A stretch of DNA of 64,000 bases from Mactra quadrangularis (GCA_025267735.1 CM046304.1:124001-188000); one strand, 5' to 3'. Positions 43,856-58,115 are shown, counted from the stretch's first letter. Made by a program: numbers and translations. Notes: generated by a model from the sequence alone, not told the origin.

Positions 43856-46660
43856 CTGATAGAAATAAGATAATGTATTTTAGACCAGTCACTACCATAA
43901 ACAATACAACAACAAACCTGTCATTGAATTACTGACGCTTAAGCCATGTCTGATAATAAGATTTAGTTGTCTTAAGAAAATGAGTTAAGTTGGTAATGGA
44001 AGTATAGTCACATCACTGTAAGCTGGACTACTAGACATAATAAGAGAAATGACTATACATAGTACTTATCAAAAACAACAACAACAGGAATTTATGCAAA
44101 TTGATGGACAGGTCAGCAAGACTAAGGATAATATATTGAATATCAGTGCAACTGATGTCAATAAAGCTCAAAACAAGCTTAAGGTAAAGTATGTAGTAAT
44201 TTAAGTCGTTTGCACAATTTATAAAGTATACTTGCATTAAAGCAGCGTAGTATAGAAAACACCAAAATGCTAAGGAAATATTTACACAATCAATGATTCC
44301 ACACTGAAAATTGTTTTAGAATATGTAATGTAAACAATGTTTCAGAAACATTTACACATTACATGTTAAACAAGACCAAAGCAGCAAAATATACGAAAAA
44401 CCAACATGACATGAAACAATAACACAATTCATAAAACATGCTGCACAGGGGCTTGTATATCAATATTTGGCGTACCATAAAGTTAAGTGCAAGAATACAG
44501 ATGAAAAAAATGTCTTAGAAACATTGGTACAGACATACAAACATTTGAGCCTTAAATGTTCCCGTAGACAAAGTCATTACGTATTTGGAGCTTTGGGCCA
44601 ACTTATGAATATGAAGCCAACTTATATATAGTTGACATTATCCGGTAAACAAAGCTCATAAAATTTTATAATTGGTACTTTGAGACAAATGACAGCCACG
44701 CTAGAGAAATTAGAAATTAAACTTTGCTCAAAAACCAATTTAAACTATTGATACAGACGAATTTTAAAGACATTGACAAAAAAACTAATTTCAACAACTG
44801 TTAAAACCACCACATGTGTTTTTTTATTTATCAAGTTTCATAGTTTCTGTAATAATATTTCTAAGAAAGTAATACATCAGATGTCTGTATAAGACAACTA
44901 CATCACTTTTTCTTTGTACTCAGGACAATATAGATATATCAAAGGTTCGTTCAACTATTGTTAACATAGCGTATCATAACTATTTTATTGAACGAATTGT
45001 AGGCTACACTGCAGACATTTGAACTTTGATTTTCGCTTTCGTAAGAAAATTTGATACAATATAACCATGGGACACAAGAAGTATTGAATAATGACTGCCC
45101 TGTTCATCGCACAAAATTAAAGCGCCCAATAAATATTGTTTTCTTCGCTCACATTGTTGACAGTATCACATTAAACCAATAAGGAATTGTTAAACATAGT
45201 GCCCTATCAACATTTCTTAGTGATATAATGACTAATATAATGAAATAAAAACACAATGTTTACATAGTCTGAATTCCTTACATGTAACAGTGCTGCCAGT
45301 TTTGTAATATTTGAATTCTAGGCAAAAACTGCACTACGTATACCATTTCCAGAAACTAATCCAATTGGGAAATGTTTTGTTTATTGATTAAATCTACAAA
45401 ATTGTTTGGCAGATGGTTATACATAGATACTTCACATTTAAGGTTCCTTGTAACTTTTAGATTACCCCACTACAGTAACATATATTTTCTGGCGGTTATG
45501 GAACGTACCATCAGCTAATACACTAAATGGTAAACGCTAATACCCGTAACTTCATTTAAAGACATCAATTGATGAAATTTATAATTTGGAAATTGTTCTA
45601 AAAAATATTTTGAATTAACAAATGTGACAGACCAGTACTTTTAATGGATACGTCGTTTAACATTACCATATTGTTTAGTCACACTAGTTTCCCTAAAGAT
45701 ATACCATCTGTTATCTGTCATATTGTCTATCAATTATTTGAGAAATATATAAATTCTATACGGGTTATATACTTCAACACAACTACAGTTGATAGTTGTT
45801 AGTGCTCTCACAGACTAATTGAACTTTCATCTTCGACATATTGACTTATATCAACACACACCTACAGTTACTGTATCGAAAATTAATGAGGACAAATAAC
45901 GTCTCCACAGACAATTTACGGAAAAGTTTTGGTAAGGTGTTACACCATTTCACACCATCACATACTGTAGACAAAGCCTTGAGCATTTTATTGAAAGTGA
46001 TACATTGTTAGCAGCATTTTATCGTTTTTGTTTCAACTACATTGTATAAGGTTTTCAATGGATGACATAAGTCAAAAGAACAGCAGCACAACAGTTGAAA
46101 TCTATGTAGTCGGATCAAATGGTTAAACAATTTTTGATCCTACATGGATTGTAACATTTATTTCTTCAATTTCTGTAATGCATCAACTCAACAGGAAGCA
46201 CCGAAAGTGCAAACGTCAAAGAACAAAACTAATATGGATTAACCCGAAATAAATTAATTCAGTTTTGGGGTACACCAAACAGCTAAGATCGTGTTAGGGA
46301 AAAATATAAAAAAGAAAAGTAAGCAAACAAAGTTTGGTTTCTTTTTACCTCCTTCCTGTAATATAGTTTTACTCAGTATCCTTTTGTTTTTGTTTTTTTT
46401 TGTTCTAGAAAGTGAAGTCTGACAGATTTGACAAGCTGGGACCAATCTTAAACAAAGAATACAGCAACAATAAGCACAGTTCTAAAACCAATTATATATC
46501 GTATAGGAATACATCAATAAATAACAATAATCAAGACAACTGGGCCGATAACAATCATAAAATAATGTGAATTTCCAAAAGTAGGACTTCTTATTAACAT
46601 TCAATCACTTTTCATCATGTCAAAAAAACCAATTGCTACTGTCTCCACAAAAAATACACC
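43856..46660. other. intronic or 3' UTR, nothing recognised
   Basis: AT-rich and free of SINEs. It could include the 3' UTR of the exon ending at 48889, but no decisive polyadenylation site can be chosen. Confidence 0.35.
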
Positions 46661-46670
46661 AAAGACTTCA

Positions 46671-48340
46671 TTACATATACAGATACGAAAAATGTCATAG
46701 TTCAGTTAGAAATTGATTTACATAAAACAAATAAAACTTCTTCTTGTCATGTTAACATTATCATATGAACATATTCAAATATTGTCCTCAATCAAGCATC
46801 AAAGACATACGAGTATAAATGAGACGAACATGTCATAGTTGAGTTAGATATAGATCTACATTTGTATCTACATGAAACAAATGAAAACTTCTTGTCATGT
46901 AAAAATATTCCAAATATTGTCCTCAATCAATCATCACGGAAATATGAATAAATATAGCAACACTATTCCATATTGAACAACAATATATCATTATCAATAT
47001 AAATATCTATGACAACAGTAAAAGATATACTATGCCAACATATAATGAATATATACATATTTTTCTCCGATGTCCGGTCAGCTCCACAAGGAATTATTTA
47101 TATTGGCCCATTTTAATCTTTTCATGGCACTTTTACATTTCTGATATATTATACTTCAACGATTCATCATATTTTTTCTATCATATTTCTAGAGCATTTT
47201 CTGTTGTGTCTTCTCCAATGTCGTTCAGCTCCACAAGGATATATATAAATATATATTGGCCAAATTTAAACTTCTCATCTTTCTGATATACTTTACTTCA
47301 TTAATAAATCATATTTTTCTATCATTTTTCTAGAATATTGTATGATATTTTGACATTTTCTTCTTTTGATATATGATTACAAGACAACACTTAACTGAGA
47401 TATCGGTGTTAAACCATTAATAGTGAATTGTGTTGAATCAGCTAGGTCAAACATATCTCAAGTTTGATAATACATTTTGTTTTGATATGTAATGATTATA
47501 AATTTCTGAACAAGATATGTTTCTGGGATGAATATTGCAACTACTTTTATGGTGTGTGAAAGAGGGATTCAAAGTGACTTAGCCAATGAACTTGAAACTT
47601 TTTTCTTTCTTTGTTTCCATTTTAAGTAAATATGTAAATATATACATGTCACATATATATTCGTAAATTAATTTCTGGTTGGAAGGAATCGAGTATATCT
47701 ACTTCTTCTTGCATTCATTTGTCCACAAGCATACATGGTATATTTAAACCTCTTAACTACATATATGTATTGAGAACGAAACAAATGGTCCATATTCCAT
47801 GTATCACAAATATCAACAGTATTTATTATCCTGCGTCACACGATAATATAAAACGGAAAACCTGATATTGTAATTGACTGAAGTGAACCAACATTTCCTT
47901 ACAACAACAAATGACAATATGACATGCTAGTGTGTTGTGATGGGTTTTTAAAGTCTGCTATTGTCACAATACAGATAAATATTTACAGTTTCCTAACAAC
48001 AAAGGAAGTAAACAATGTTTTATAAATATTTATTTTCATTTTACATTTCTGGGGTTTATTTTTTAAAAACATACATATTGCGTTTGTATTATGAATATAA
48101 GATTTGTTTTTACTAAAATCGTTATACATGTATGACTATTTCAAGTATGCGTTGCTGAGTGTCCGAAGATGAAAACATGTTCAGGAGGTAGTCAACCTAT
48201 ATTAATAAGATTCATTTTCATTTCACTTTTTTGGGGGAGGGGGTATTTATCTTTCAAGAGCACACTTACTGTATTTGCATTTTAAATATTAGATTTGTTT
48301 CACTAAATCATTTTACGAAGATGAAAACATGTTCAGGAGG
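46671..48340. repeat. three adjacent diverged tandem duplications
   Basis: Pair 1: about 46671-46800 and 46801-46935 (ATGTCATAGTT.AGTTAGA ... ATATTGTCCTCAATCAA). Pair 2: about 47061-47195 and 47205-47340 (CAGCTCCACAAGGA ... TTCTATCATTTTTCTAGA). Pair 3: about 48012-48190 and 48200-48335 (GAAGATGAAAACATGTTCAG followed by GAGGTA). Units are about 130-180 bp and unrelated to each other. Confidence 0.75.
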
Positions 48341-48888
48341 TACACAATGTTTTATGTACATAAAATAAACACATTTAGAACTGATATGTAAGAAATGGTA
48401 CTTCATGTTTTCCTTTGTTTCAACTTAATAGATGATTTTGCTAGTAATTAACATGAAGAAAGACAGAAACTGGGTCACGAGTTCGATTAATGACGTTCAT
48501 TATTTTTGTGTATAAAATTTGATGAAATAAAACCAGGTAAAAAAGGCCAAATATACAAGTACAAAATATCTGGACATATAAAGTAATCATGTACAGTAGA
48601 AAACTTGTAACTGTTACGTTGAACAGCAATAAAATGCTTCTGTTAGATAAAAAGGATAAAATGGTTCAGACAAAATAAATGATACTTGTCAGGTGAAAAC
48701 ACAATTAATATTTTTTTTTAGATTTCAGTTAACGCATAGACCATTACCATGGTATTGTATTGTTCCAGACTACAAGCATCATAAAACTTGATTTTATTAA
48801 ACAATTTATCAATCTATTGAATGAACTCGAGTAGAATGAACCGCCACCAGATTCTCCAATTGTTCATTTTATTATAACAAGTAAACGA

Positions 48889-49030
48889 TTAATCGACTTT
48901 CCGAATGCTCTTATCTAAACTGAAATGAACATCTTTAAGTCTCCTGATGTCAAATAATTCTTCACGTACCGATGGCGTTCCACAATGAAATATATCATCG
49001 TTGGTGAATTCGAATTGCTTCTCTGCTTCT
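48889..49030 (-). CDS. candidate exon with stop codon (terminal exon), 46 codons
   Basis: An excellent minus-strand acceptor (GGCCTTGTTCTTTTCGCAG) starts an exon whose first base completes a split codon. It then reads EAEKQFEFTNDDIFHCGTPS and continues VREELFDIRRLKDVHFSLDK before SIRKVD and TAA. Joined to the exon ending at 62062, the split codon is AAA (Lys) and the frame continues. The peptide is charged and protein-like but unrecognised. A possible donor (GTACGT) lies inside after TPS, so the exon could instead be internal. An AATAAA motif on this strand about 90 bp past the stop could serve polyadenylation. Confidence 0.55.
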
Positions 49031-50296
49031 CTGCGAAAAGAACAAGGCCAACAATACATTATTGATAAAAATCAATTTCACCTTTATAAAAGTATTCAAT
49101 ATTAAAAGTAAAAAAAACTTTTGATAATTACTTTTGTTTATTTTTCATTAATACAAAAACTGTTACATTTCATTTTCTCTGAAAATCCTATGAATAAATA
49201 AATAATAGTCGCTTTTGTTTTTTTCTTCTCTCTCTCTATCTATACCATTAAGTAATTATAGAAAATTAACATAAATGAAATAAAAACGAATATCTAACAG
49301 TCTGTAATGTGATGAAATTTAAATCCCATGGTATTAGCGAGATAGTTCTGTACTACTCATTTAAGAATAAATCAAATAAAATGTTATTTTTAATCTCAAT
49401 ATTTCCTATTTCCTGACAATTTACGTGTAAATGTTCTTAATTCGAAATGGCAATTTTGTTTATTGACATTAAAGCGGCGCCTATACCTCATTTATTGAGA
49501 TACTGTGTAAATTTGAGAAATTTAATATTGATAAATGTTTTCAACATCAATCGCGTGATTTTTGTTTGGTATTTTGATATTCAATTTACCGCTTTTTTGT
49601 ATTTGTAACTCTTTAACTCGTGAATAATTTTACTATAGGGAGTTATGATTTACGAATTTCAATATCGTGCCAAGTTAGCTGTTTATGACATGAATGTGGT
49701 TATAATAATAATAGAATCAAAACAAGTTTTATACGACTCCTATTTCTAACTAATGCCAGTGACATGAGCAATTTCAGATTGCAATATATGTTTATTTAGG
49801 AATTTAAAGTTCTTCTTAGACAATATAAAATGAGGGTAGTAATGAAATCAAATAGATTGAAAGCATTTGGACAACCTCTTTCTTTTACTATCTTCAATAC
49901 ACGTACTGTTTATATTGTTATAAAACTAAATTACTTTCCTTTCCAAATATAGATCGCAAGACCTTTTAAATGTAAATACTACTCATAATCCTTCGCATTT
50001 AGTCTTAATGGAATATTTTTCTATATACGAAGTGATTCCTTGATGAAAACTCATACAAGATAATATTGGGTTTGTATAACTAGACGACAATAATATTACC
50101 TTTCACGAATAATGCAAATAATGTTACAAGTAAACATGATTTCTAGCACCTTCGATTAATCTATTTTCTAGCCGAAGCAAAAGAGCATCACTATTTATTT
50201 GTATTGCACTGACGTCGAGTCCTATTTACCAGAGGTCTTCATTTAATATATTGTCATAAAAATCGACACAAACATGCTGTTGTTTACATTTTGTAG
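49031..50296. other. intronic, nothing recognised
   Basis: AT-rich; no repeat family and no exon candidate. Confidence 0.5.
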
Positions 50297-50362
50297 CCAG
50301 TACGTGCTGTTGTTGTTGTATGCCTGGTAATTACAAACAGTAAAAAGTTCAAAGTCAACTCA

Positions 50363-50695
50363 ATGGCTATTGTCTTTGATTATCTTATTGTATCAGAAAA
50401 TAAGATCAATGATATATATGTGACATTAAATGAGAGTGCAATGTATTGTAATGAAACAATAAATACTAATACTACTTACCCATTAAACTATAATGATATT
50501 TGGGATAATGAAGGCGTAGGAAATACCATTGACATGCTAGATTATGTAAAAGGTTTTCTGTTCATACTTAAAAAAATTGGAAACAAGGAAATTAGCATTT
50601 CTTTTTTGTGCTATCCTAATTTGTTGAAAATATGTATTAGTACAATGACTGATAGAATACTTTATGTTTTTACTGTTTTAAACGTTCTAAAATAA
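50363..50695 (+). CDS. unassigned 110-codon frame, possibly a decayed receptor N-terminus
   Basis: The plus-strand frame opens after a TAG at about 50296 and reads through ATG 50363 to a TAA. The middle contains several N-glycosylation sequons (LNES, CNET, TNTT) and then LDYVKGFLFILKKIGNK, which loosely resembles a GPCR ectodomain entering its first membrane segment, including an I-GN motif. The rest does not fit a receptor, and no splice donor is convincing. It may be a pseudogene fragment or a chance frame. The stop is followed by AT-rich DNA and a repeat. Confidence 0.2.
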   Translation: MAIVFDYLIVSENKINDIYVTLNESAMYCNETINTNTTYPLNYNDIWDNEGVGNTIDMLDYVKGFLFILKKIGNKEISISFLCYPNLLKICISTMTDRILYVFTVLNVLK

Positions 50696-50703
50696 AATAT
50701 AAA

Positions 50704-50765
50704 ACAAGTGGGTCCTGTGGACCCTGGACCACTCACCTGAGAACTAAATGAAACATTCACAGTTG
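50704..50765 (+). repeat. possible molluscan dispersed repeat
   Basis: AAGTGGGTCCTGTGGACCC followed by TGGACCACTCACCTGAG resembles 'GGGCC...CTCACCTGAG' repeats I recall from bivalves. The extent is uncertain. Confidence 0.4.
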
Positions 50766-53700
50766 TTTATTTAAATTATTCTTTCAGTCTTGTCCTTGGT
50801 TGTGCATTGAATTAGCTTTTCGGTTTAATCTACCAATCTACTTCTGTATGCAAATAGTTTAATGATATTAATAAATTCAACGATAGATGCCAGCTGCAGC
50901 TGTCTCTCTTCAGACTTTGTCCTCTAATAGATTTACAGTTATATTGATCAGTGTTGACTGCCTTGCACAAGGTGATAAAACTTGTCTGATATGTCCATTA
51001 TATTATTTCTTCTGTCAAAATTCCAGAAGTTTTATTTCAAAACCCTAAATGAATCATACGTACGCCTACAGTCTGGGTAATTTACAAGGCCACTGGGATA
51101 TTGAACAATGCTTTGTCTGTAGTGGCAATCCATGGAATTCTTGTGATCTTGAGAAATGTTGACATCCTCATTTGGCGCTATTTATGTAACCTGAAAGTTT
51201 GTTGTTCAAGCTGGAGTTGTATTAAGAATTGACAAATATCTTCATTTGGAGAACGTTCTTAAATTTTGGCCAAGCTTTCTTGAAGGCTTAATTGAATATA
51301 ATTAATATTATGCTGTATAAATCATACACGTATATCTGCCTCTTTCTATGCTTTCATAATCTCAAATACAAAAGGCAACACTGCCGATTGTTCAACAAAT
51401 TGGAACACGAAGTCTTTAATGGCTTTATGCATTCACATCTTTTTACTTGGCATACGATAAAAACAACAGGTATTAAAGTAAAGGTTAATATTATATTATT
51501 TAATAATCTGATCACATAATTTAGTGTCTTGTAGAGGTCATAGTTTAACCAACATCTATTCATGTGTCTGCTTACAGTTTGACAATATTGTTTGCTGTTG
51601 TTTAAATTAATGGTATTTTTGTTCTTTCACAGAAATATATATGACAATATCGAATCGTTCGTCAACTAATTAAGTATTAAGATATATAATATTTTTGTGT
51701 GATCAATAGTATGTTCAATACATAGCAAAAGATGTCGCAATAGAAAAGTGTTCTTTACTCGCGTAAATATATTCACTAAGAAAAGTGTTATCTATTTCAA
51801 ATATTCATTTACATAGTTTTACAAGTTTCAGACTGTAAATGTATCAGGACTATGTTATAATGTATAATTATAAGTTATTAGTAAATATCTTTTAGTGACT
51901 TTTTTCTTGCATGCAAAATCAAGCCCCGCATAGGGTAATCAACTTCCATTGTTTTCAAACAATTTGCGTAATATGGTGTATATAGTTTATGCGTGTCTTT
52001 GATTTGTCCATGGTATTCAGCAGGCTAATTAGCTAAATCTTTAGACATCCGTCATAAAAGCATATGCTCACAAGTGTATCCACATTGTGTTTTCACCTTT
52101 TCTGCATTCTTTCTAGGAACAATAAAATATCTCCATATATCTTGGTTTTCATTTTATTTTTCTCTCAAGTTTAGCATGAGTTCTTAAACATTGTCTAAAT
52201 GCAATTTTAAAAAGCAAACAATTCACAAATTTCACAAAAAACATAGAAAATAAAAAATGATAATAAATTGGGGAAAATTAAAATACCTCCGGTACTTTCT
52301 AATAAATACAATTCATTGCAGTAATTTAAACATTATGACAATCATTTGACATTGCAGTTTTTGCCTACATAGTTTAATCTAAACTGGAATTGTGTTTTTA
52401 TAAGTTAAGGTTAATTAATGGGATAGTTAAATGTATTGTATCTGAGTCTTATAATTAAAAGCCTCTCATAGTTAAATTTAGAATCCTTCCATAACAACCA
52501 ATAACGAATGTTTTGTTATCAGAGATGCTCTAAATAACATAACAGCGTCCATACATAGCCAACCATTTATTATCTAAAATACTTTTTTATGGTAGGTGAA
52601 AGTCATTATAGCGCTCCCCATGACTTTATTATTAGCTATTGGAGAGCATATTGATATTGATGCTTTAAAAGGCATTTTAGCGGTTAATTGGTACAGGATA
52701 CGTAGAGTTGTTACAAAGGCACTATCAATTTATCACATTCATGAAAATGTTAGTCGTAAATGTATACAAGGATTTTACAAGGATTAAGACACGTTTATAC
52801 AAGTGGTCTTCAGCAACGCTTTAAGAAAAGATTTACATATTGCCAACAATATCCTATATTTAAACATGAACTTATAGTAACGAAGATTTATTAACGAAAA
52901 TGTCTCATCTAAAACAAAAAGTTGACTAGAAACAAAAAGAGGAATAGGTTATTACAAAGTGATATAGTGTCTTCATGTCTTGTTATCAGCAATCATTAAA
53001 CTCCAACAGTCATTGTGAATTGCCAGTAATGATGTTAATGGAAATGAAAGAGGGATTGAAAATAGCAATACACTGCCCTCCAAAAGTTTTTTATCCCAGT
53101 ACAATGGATTAAATTGTTTCAATTGCTATGTTCAAATTTGAAGAATTATATAAGTGTTTATTCCATTCATTATTCATGCAATGGAAATTGAATTTCTATA
53201 AGTACATTTCATTTTTTGAGTTGCAGTAAAAGTTATCCATCAGCCTCAGAAACTATGGTCAATGTATCTCAACGAATCAATATCAAATTTGAGATATGAT
53301 TGTTATTTCATATCCATAAGACAAATGTACTGATTAGAAAAAGCAACATTGAAAATCATTTAGCGGTTAACTGCTAACTTTTTGAAATTCTATTTAATAC
53401 AATATAAAATGTGAATGTGTAAAAGGAACTTTTGGAGGGCAGTGTACATCGATTGGAAGACACAATGTCATATCAAAAGTGATTAATTAAGCGATATACA
53501 TCTTTTTCACTAACAACTAATAATCAACTATGCCACAGAAAATTTTACGATTTTCAAAGGAACCTTTTCATGGTTTTATTTGCGCGAAAAAGGTAAACAT
53601 TAGATGTAATTTCCAAATAAGTTTTACAAATTCTTTGTTGAAACTGTTTTTACTGATAGAAAATCATCAAGTTGCTACTTTTAACACAGTGTTATTGGTG

Positions 53701-54440
53701 AGATATATATTCATACCGAATCCACTTTTGTAACTGCGCTGTCATTTCCGGGTAAATAAGATTTATGTAAATCGTATTTCACCTTATTCAAAAGTCTTAC
53801 TTTTCCTTCACACACGTGGTCTAGGCTTTTTTTACCATTTCAATTACTCTGTATTAGATACCATCAAATGCTTCAAATGTATATGCAAATATCTTACGAC
53901 ATTGAAAGCCACACTAAGTCTAGTCTGGCATCACCATGCTAATATGTCTCTAAAATATCCCTTGATGTTTCTTTTGTCAGATTATTGACTTTACAAAATG
54001 AATACAGATAGTATAGAGGCTTTTTCCGTCTTATGCTCAATGCATTATGACAACAAATAACGTTGGCAGGAAAAATTTGACTTAAAGTGCTTCACTTTTT
54101 ATATATTTTGATGAATGTAATTCTCAATGTATAAGACAAAAGTAAAAAAAAAAGAAATTGACCCTTATGTACTTTCTGAAGCTCATACCTTGACAATGTA
54201 ATTACATTTTGTTTGGACAAATTAGCTTAAAGGAATAGTATTTATTTCAATCTTCTGTTACAATTTAGGTATAACTTTGTCCGCTTGATGTTGTTTGAAA
54301 CTATATATACATAATTAATTCATATGGATTTAGTTTAATTTAGTTAGATTTTTCCTTGACAATATGTCAATTGTTGATTATACATGCAAAAGGGTTTAAA
54401 TATGTTATACTGTCAGTGATACATACACAAACTTTAACAA
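50766..54440. other. intronic or intergenic, nothing recognised
   Basis: No SINE, TIR or splice-bounded coding stretch. A 63-codon plus-strand frame at 52596-52787 has a mixed composition but no exon signals. Confidence 0.45.
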
Positions 54441-54448
54441 AAAATAAC

Positions 54449-54703
54449 GAAGGGAAATTATCCATAATAAAGTCAGGTAGTGTTGTGGTTACTTTCTAAT
54501 TCTGTTCATCACATGGTATGTTATCATTGTATGAAGTTTCATAAAGATCTGACAATAAATGGCAGAAATATATGGTAAAGACATACTTTTACGCAATTGT
54601 TAACGACACCAGACGCCCGAGCACCCGCCCGACCGAGCACCCGCCCGCCTGTGTCTCGTCCAACATTAGCCTAAAATTTTTCGTTGAAAAATCCGGCTAA
54701 AAT
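54449..54703 (+). mobile_element. MITE-like dispersed repeat, copy 2
   Basis: Matches 18352-18617 from CCATAATAAAGTCAGGTAG to the end GAAAAATCCGGCTAAAA, with a CCCGCCCGACCGAGCACCCG block before the end. The left terminus is eroded. Confidence 0.7.
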
Positions 54704-57700
54704 CCTAAACATTAACTCGAATACTAATATTACGTGCAATCAAGTTTCTGTAAACAAATGTGGTTTGAAAAAAAGTTAGTGGCCTAAAGCAAGCACATAA
54801 CAAGCAGTTTTGTAGGTATTGCGTTTATTCTATCACAACAAGTCATGGAGAGCAGACAACATTATTGCTGGTTGAGAATTGACCTCAATTATTCTAGAGA
54901 CAAGATGAAATATTCCATGCTTAATAATCAGCTTGTTCACAGATCAGTTAGGATAAGGCTTGTTTAGAAATATTGGCATTTCAAAAATAGCATGATGCGT
55001 AAGCAGTTTATGCTTCAGATTTTAGAATTCGTTCACATTTGTCGGATAGAATATTAAATTCTTTCTTCGGTTTAAATGTCATGCCATAAGAGGACAAAAG
55101 ACGAGTCGGTAGTTTAAATGCCATTTCATTCACTAATGTAAACAACTCTGAAAACAATGCATTGTTTAGACAGAGAAATATCAACATGTCCTTATAATTA
55201 AAATACTCGCCCAAACAAGTTGATAACACTTTTATCGAGGAAAGGAGAATTCTACTAGACGATGTGTTTTTCAAGTTATTTCACTAAAATATTTTGCTAG
55301 CAGACAATTTACGACTGGTGTAGAGAAACTTTTATGAGCCTCAGATGTTTTTAGCAGCCAAAAGTTCAGGGTCAAGTTTTATTTTGTATATTTAAGTTGA
55401 CAATTATAGAAATACTTTTAGATGATTTTAGTACCAATTTGAACAAATGTCCACATCAAAGAACGTACAATCAATACCGTAACATTTAATTTCAACGAAT
55501 GTAAAGTGAGAGTTTCTCCTCATTACCAAACATGCTGCATGACCATACTACGTGTTCTGACAATTCGTTACAATTGTTTTGATATAATATATATATATAT
55601 ATCATATATCAAATGCTTTGACAAATATTTATTGTTCAACGGTGACAATTACAGCCTGACACGTATGCTGATAAATCAAAGACCGCCTCTTCAATTCTTA
55701 AATTTTTAATAACTGACAAGCAATGCTGACATGTTGATTATTTTCAATCCAATAAAAAAGAGATTCGTAATTACCTATTATAATACAGTAATGTTAAACA
55801 TAAGTAAAATGTAACAGAAAAAAACTTAGTAGAAGAGAACTTATTACATCTGGGCATATTAAACGACGTTGACTAATGAAAGAGAAAAAAGAAATTACAT
55901 CTAATTACATCTTAAAGCTTAAGATTATCAGTTGGAAAATCTTTTTGGAAATACTCTGTTTTTATCACACTTTTTATGACGATAATTCAGAAAAACCATC
56001 TCTGAAAATAAATTTCCTAGTATTGCCACATCATTAATTTAATTGATGTGTCTGGAAGTTAATCGTTTAAACCAATATTCACATTAGGGTTATGGACAAG
56101 GCAAACAGCTAGCATCCCGAGAGGAGATAAAGTCATTAAAACAATTAAGGGCGCACTTACCACTATGCATGCATCCGCGTGCATTAGACCAATAATAGCT
56201 GAAATAAAATGTCACCAGAACAGACAATGTAATACAATCACGGGGAATAATGATAGGGTCAATACTAAGATAATCTGTAATATTTTCAGACAAATTATTC
56301 AACAATTTCGATAAATTAACAATACCATTGCTGCAAGCACAGAAGTCGTATTTTAAATATTTTTCTGCAAGTCACAAAATAACATACAAATATTAATGAA
56401 ACATACTTGTTTCAAAACACGTTTGGTTTCATAGTAAATCTAAATTTTCATTTTTATTATAATCATGTCAGTAACGGCGGTTTCAACTACCATCTTACTA
56501 GTTTATGTTAAATACTCGTTCATACTTCAACAAGACGCAAACCCCTACTGCTTTAGAGTAAACTAAAACGTTCTCTTATCATCCTGAAAAGGAATCATTA
56601 ACTAATGTGAAAAATATTTAAATCAGATCGAAATAAAAAGTAAATCATTCTTGTCATTTAGTCAATGCTTCATATTTTGAAATCAAAACACTTGCAATTT
56701 TAGACAAATTTTATGAAACTATCCTGATGAAAGATCCGTGTACGTGTATCAATGTTCAATCCACAGACATTATAGCTATCTTCAATTTAAAGTATTACAA
56801 CATTAAACTTCTCATTTTCATGACGCAATTACGTAATTTCCTGCAATGAACGTCATAGGGACAGCATGATGTACTTCCTGGGGACACTGTTGGTAATATC
56901 ATTAGTTTTCATTATATCAAATGACTTTTATCAGAACATTCAAGCCTTCTGGTTAAGAAAGCAATTCTACAAAAATTGATACAAATTGGTCTCTTCAAGA
57001 GAATTACAAAATTGTCAAGGAAATTAACTATGAATTCAGGATACAGGTCATTAATATTCTTCCGTAAATAACCAATGTTTTAGTAGCCGAACGTATTATA
57101 TCAACGCTTGCCATTTCTAACACACATTCATCCCTTTGGGTATTCTTTGTTTGTAAATTTCAAACGGCAAATTATTAAATCTTTTTTTTTAAATAATGTA
57201 GTCACACAAGTTTTACAAAGGGCATCACATTGCGTTAACCTAAAATGCCAAAAGTTTAACAAATATTATCTTTCTATTGTAAGCATTGATTTCATGTGCA
57301 ACGAAAGATAAGCCAGAAACATTTTCTATCCTAAAATCTACAGAATAATTAAATGGCTTATCAAAGAGATCATACTTAATGTCATATCACAGACAATTCA
57401 ATGTATCATATTTACAGCAGAACTCTAAACGAACGTCTACATTTTATAGTAGTATCTACTAGTTTATAGAAGATAAAACGATGAAATAAGGGTTTACACT
57501 AACTAACTTTGCAAATACCATGTAGATTAATTTGTGAACAGCCAAATAGAATTTCAGAGACAGATATCAGGGTATTCGGTTTTAATTATATGGGGGACTA
57601 CTCATTAGGCAGATTTGCATCTACTATATTAAAATGAATGCTTATCGTGTTCAAATTGTATCTGCGAATTGGCAGTGGCATGATACATAATGGCATGTAG

Positions 57701-58115
57701 GTATCAACCTCAGAGTTCAGCAAGTACTTTCTTTGATTAGTTTGATCGATTTTCTATTAACTGTTTATTTTTAGTCATAGGTTAATAGAAATCAAAATAC
57801 AAACATTGGTCTATATGTAAAACATTAAGTGATCTTATATATAATGAAATAGAGATATTTTGTATAATAAAACAATGAATGTATCAAAGACATTTAACAA
57901 AATCGCTGTAGGTATTAAAGAACAAACATGACAGTCTGATTAATTTGGACAAGACAAGATGTATTCACTTTTTTGTAATGTGCACCAATATTAAAATCTT
58001 CTCTTTCTGCATAACATCTAGTAATATTTGAATGGCATGATTACTTCACTAGTACTCTCCTTCACTAGTAACGGCAACTTGTTTTGCTTAATCCTAAGTT
58101 TTGTTGTTGTTGTTG
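54704..58115. other. intronic, weak exon signals only
   Basis: A 38-nt stretch at 56161-56198 lies between a good minus-strand acceptor (ATTTTATTTCAG) and consensus donor GTAAGT, but two frames are open and its length shifts phase. An 88-codon minus-strand frame at 55008-55274 lacks an ATG and splice context. Confidence 0.4.

Noticed and set aside
55008..55274. 88-codon minus-strand frame
   Set aside because: Starts at TTG, has no splice signals and no recognised family; likely chance.
56161..56198. 38-nt minus-strand exon
   Set aside because: Good splice signals but two open frames, and its length would shift the frame between the 62.1- and 49.0-kb exons.
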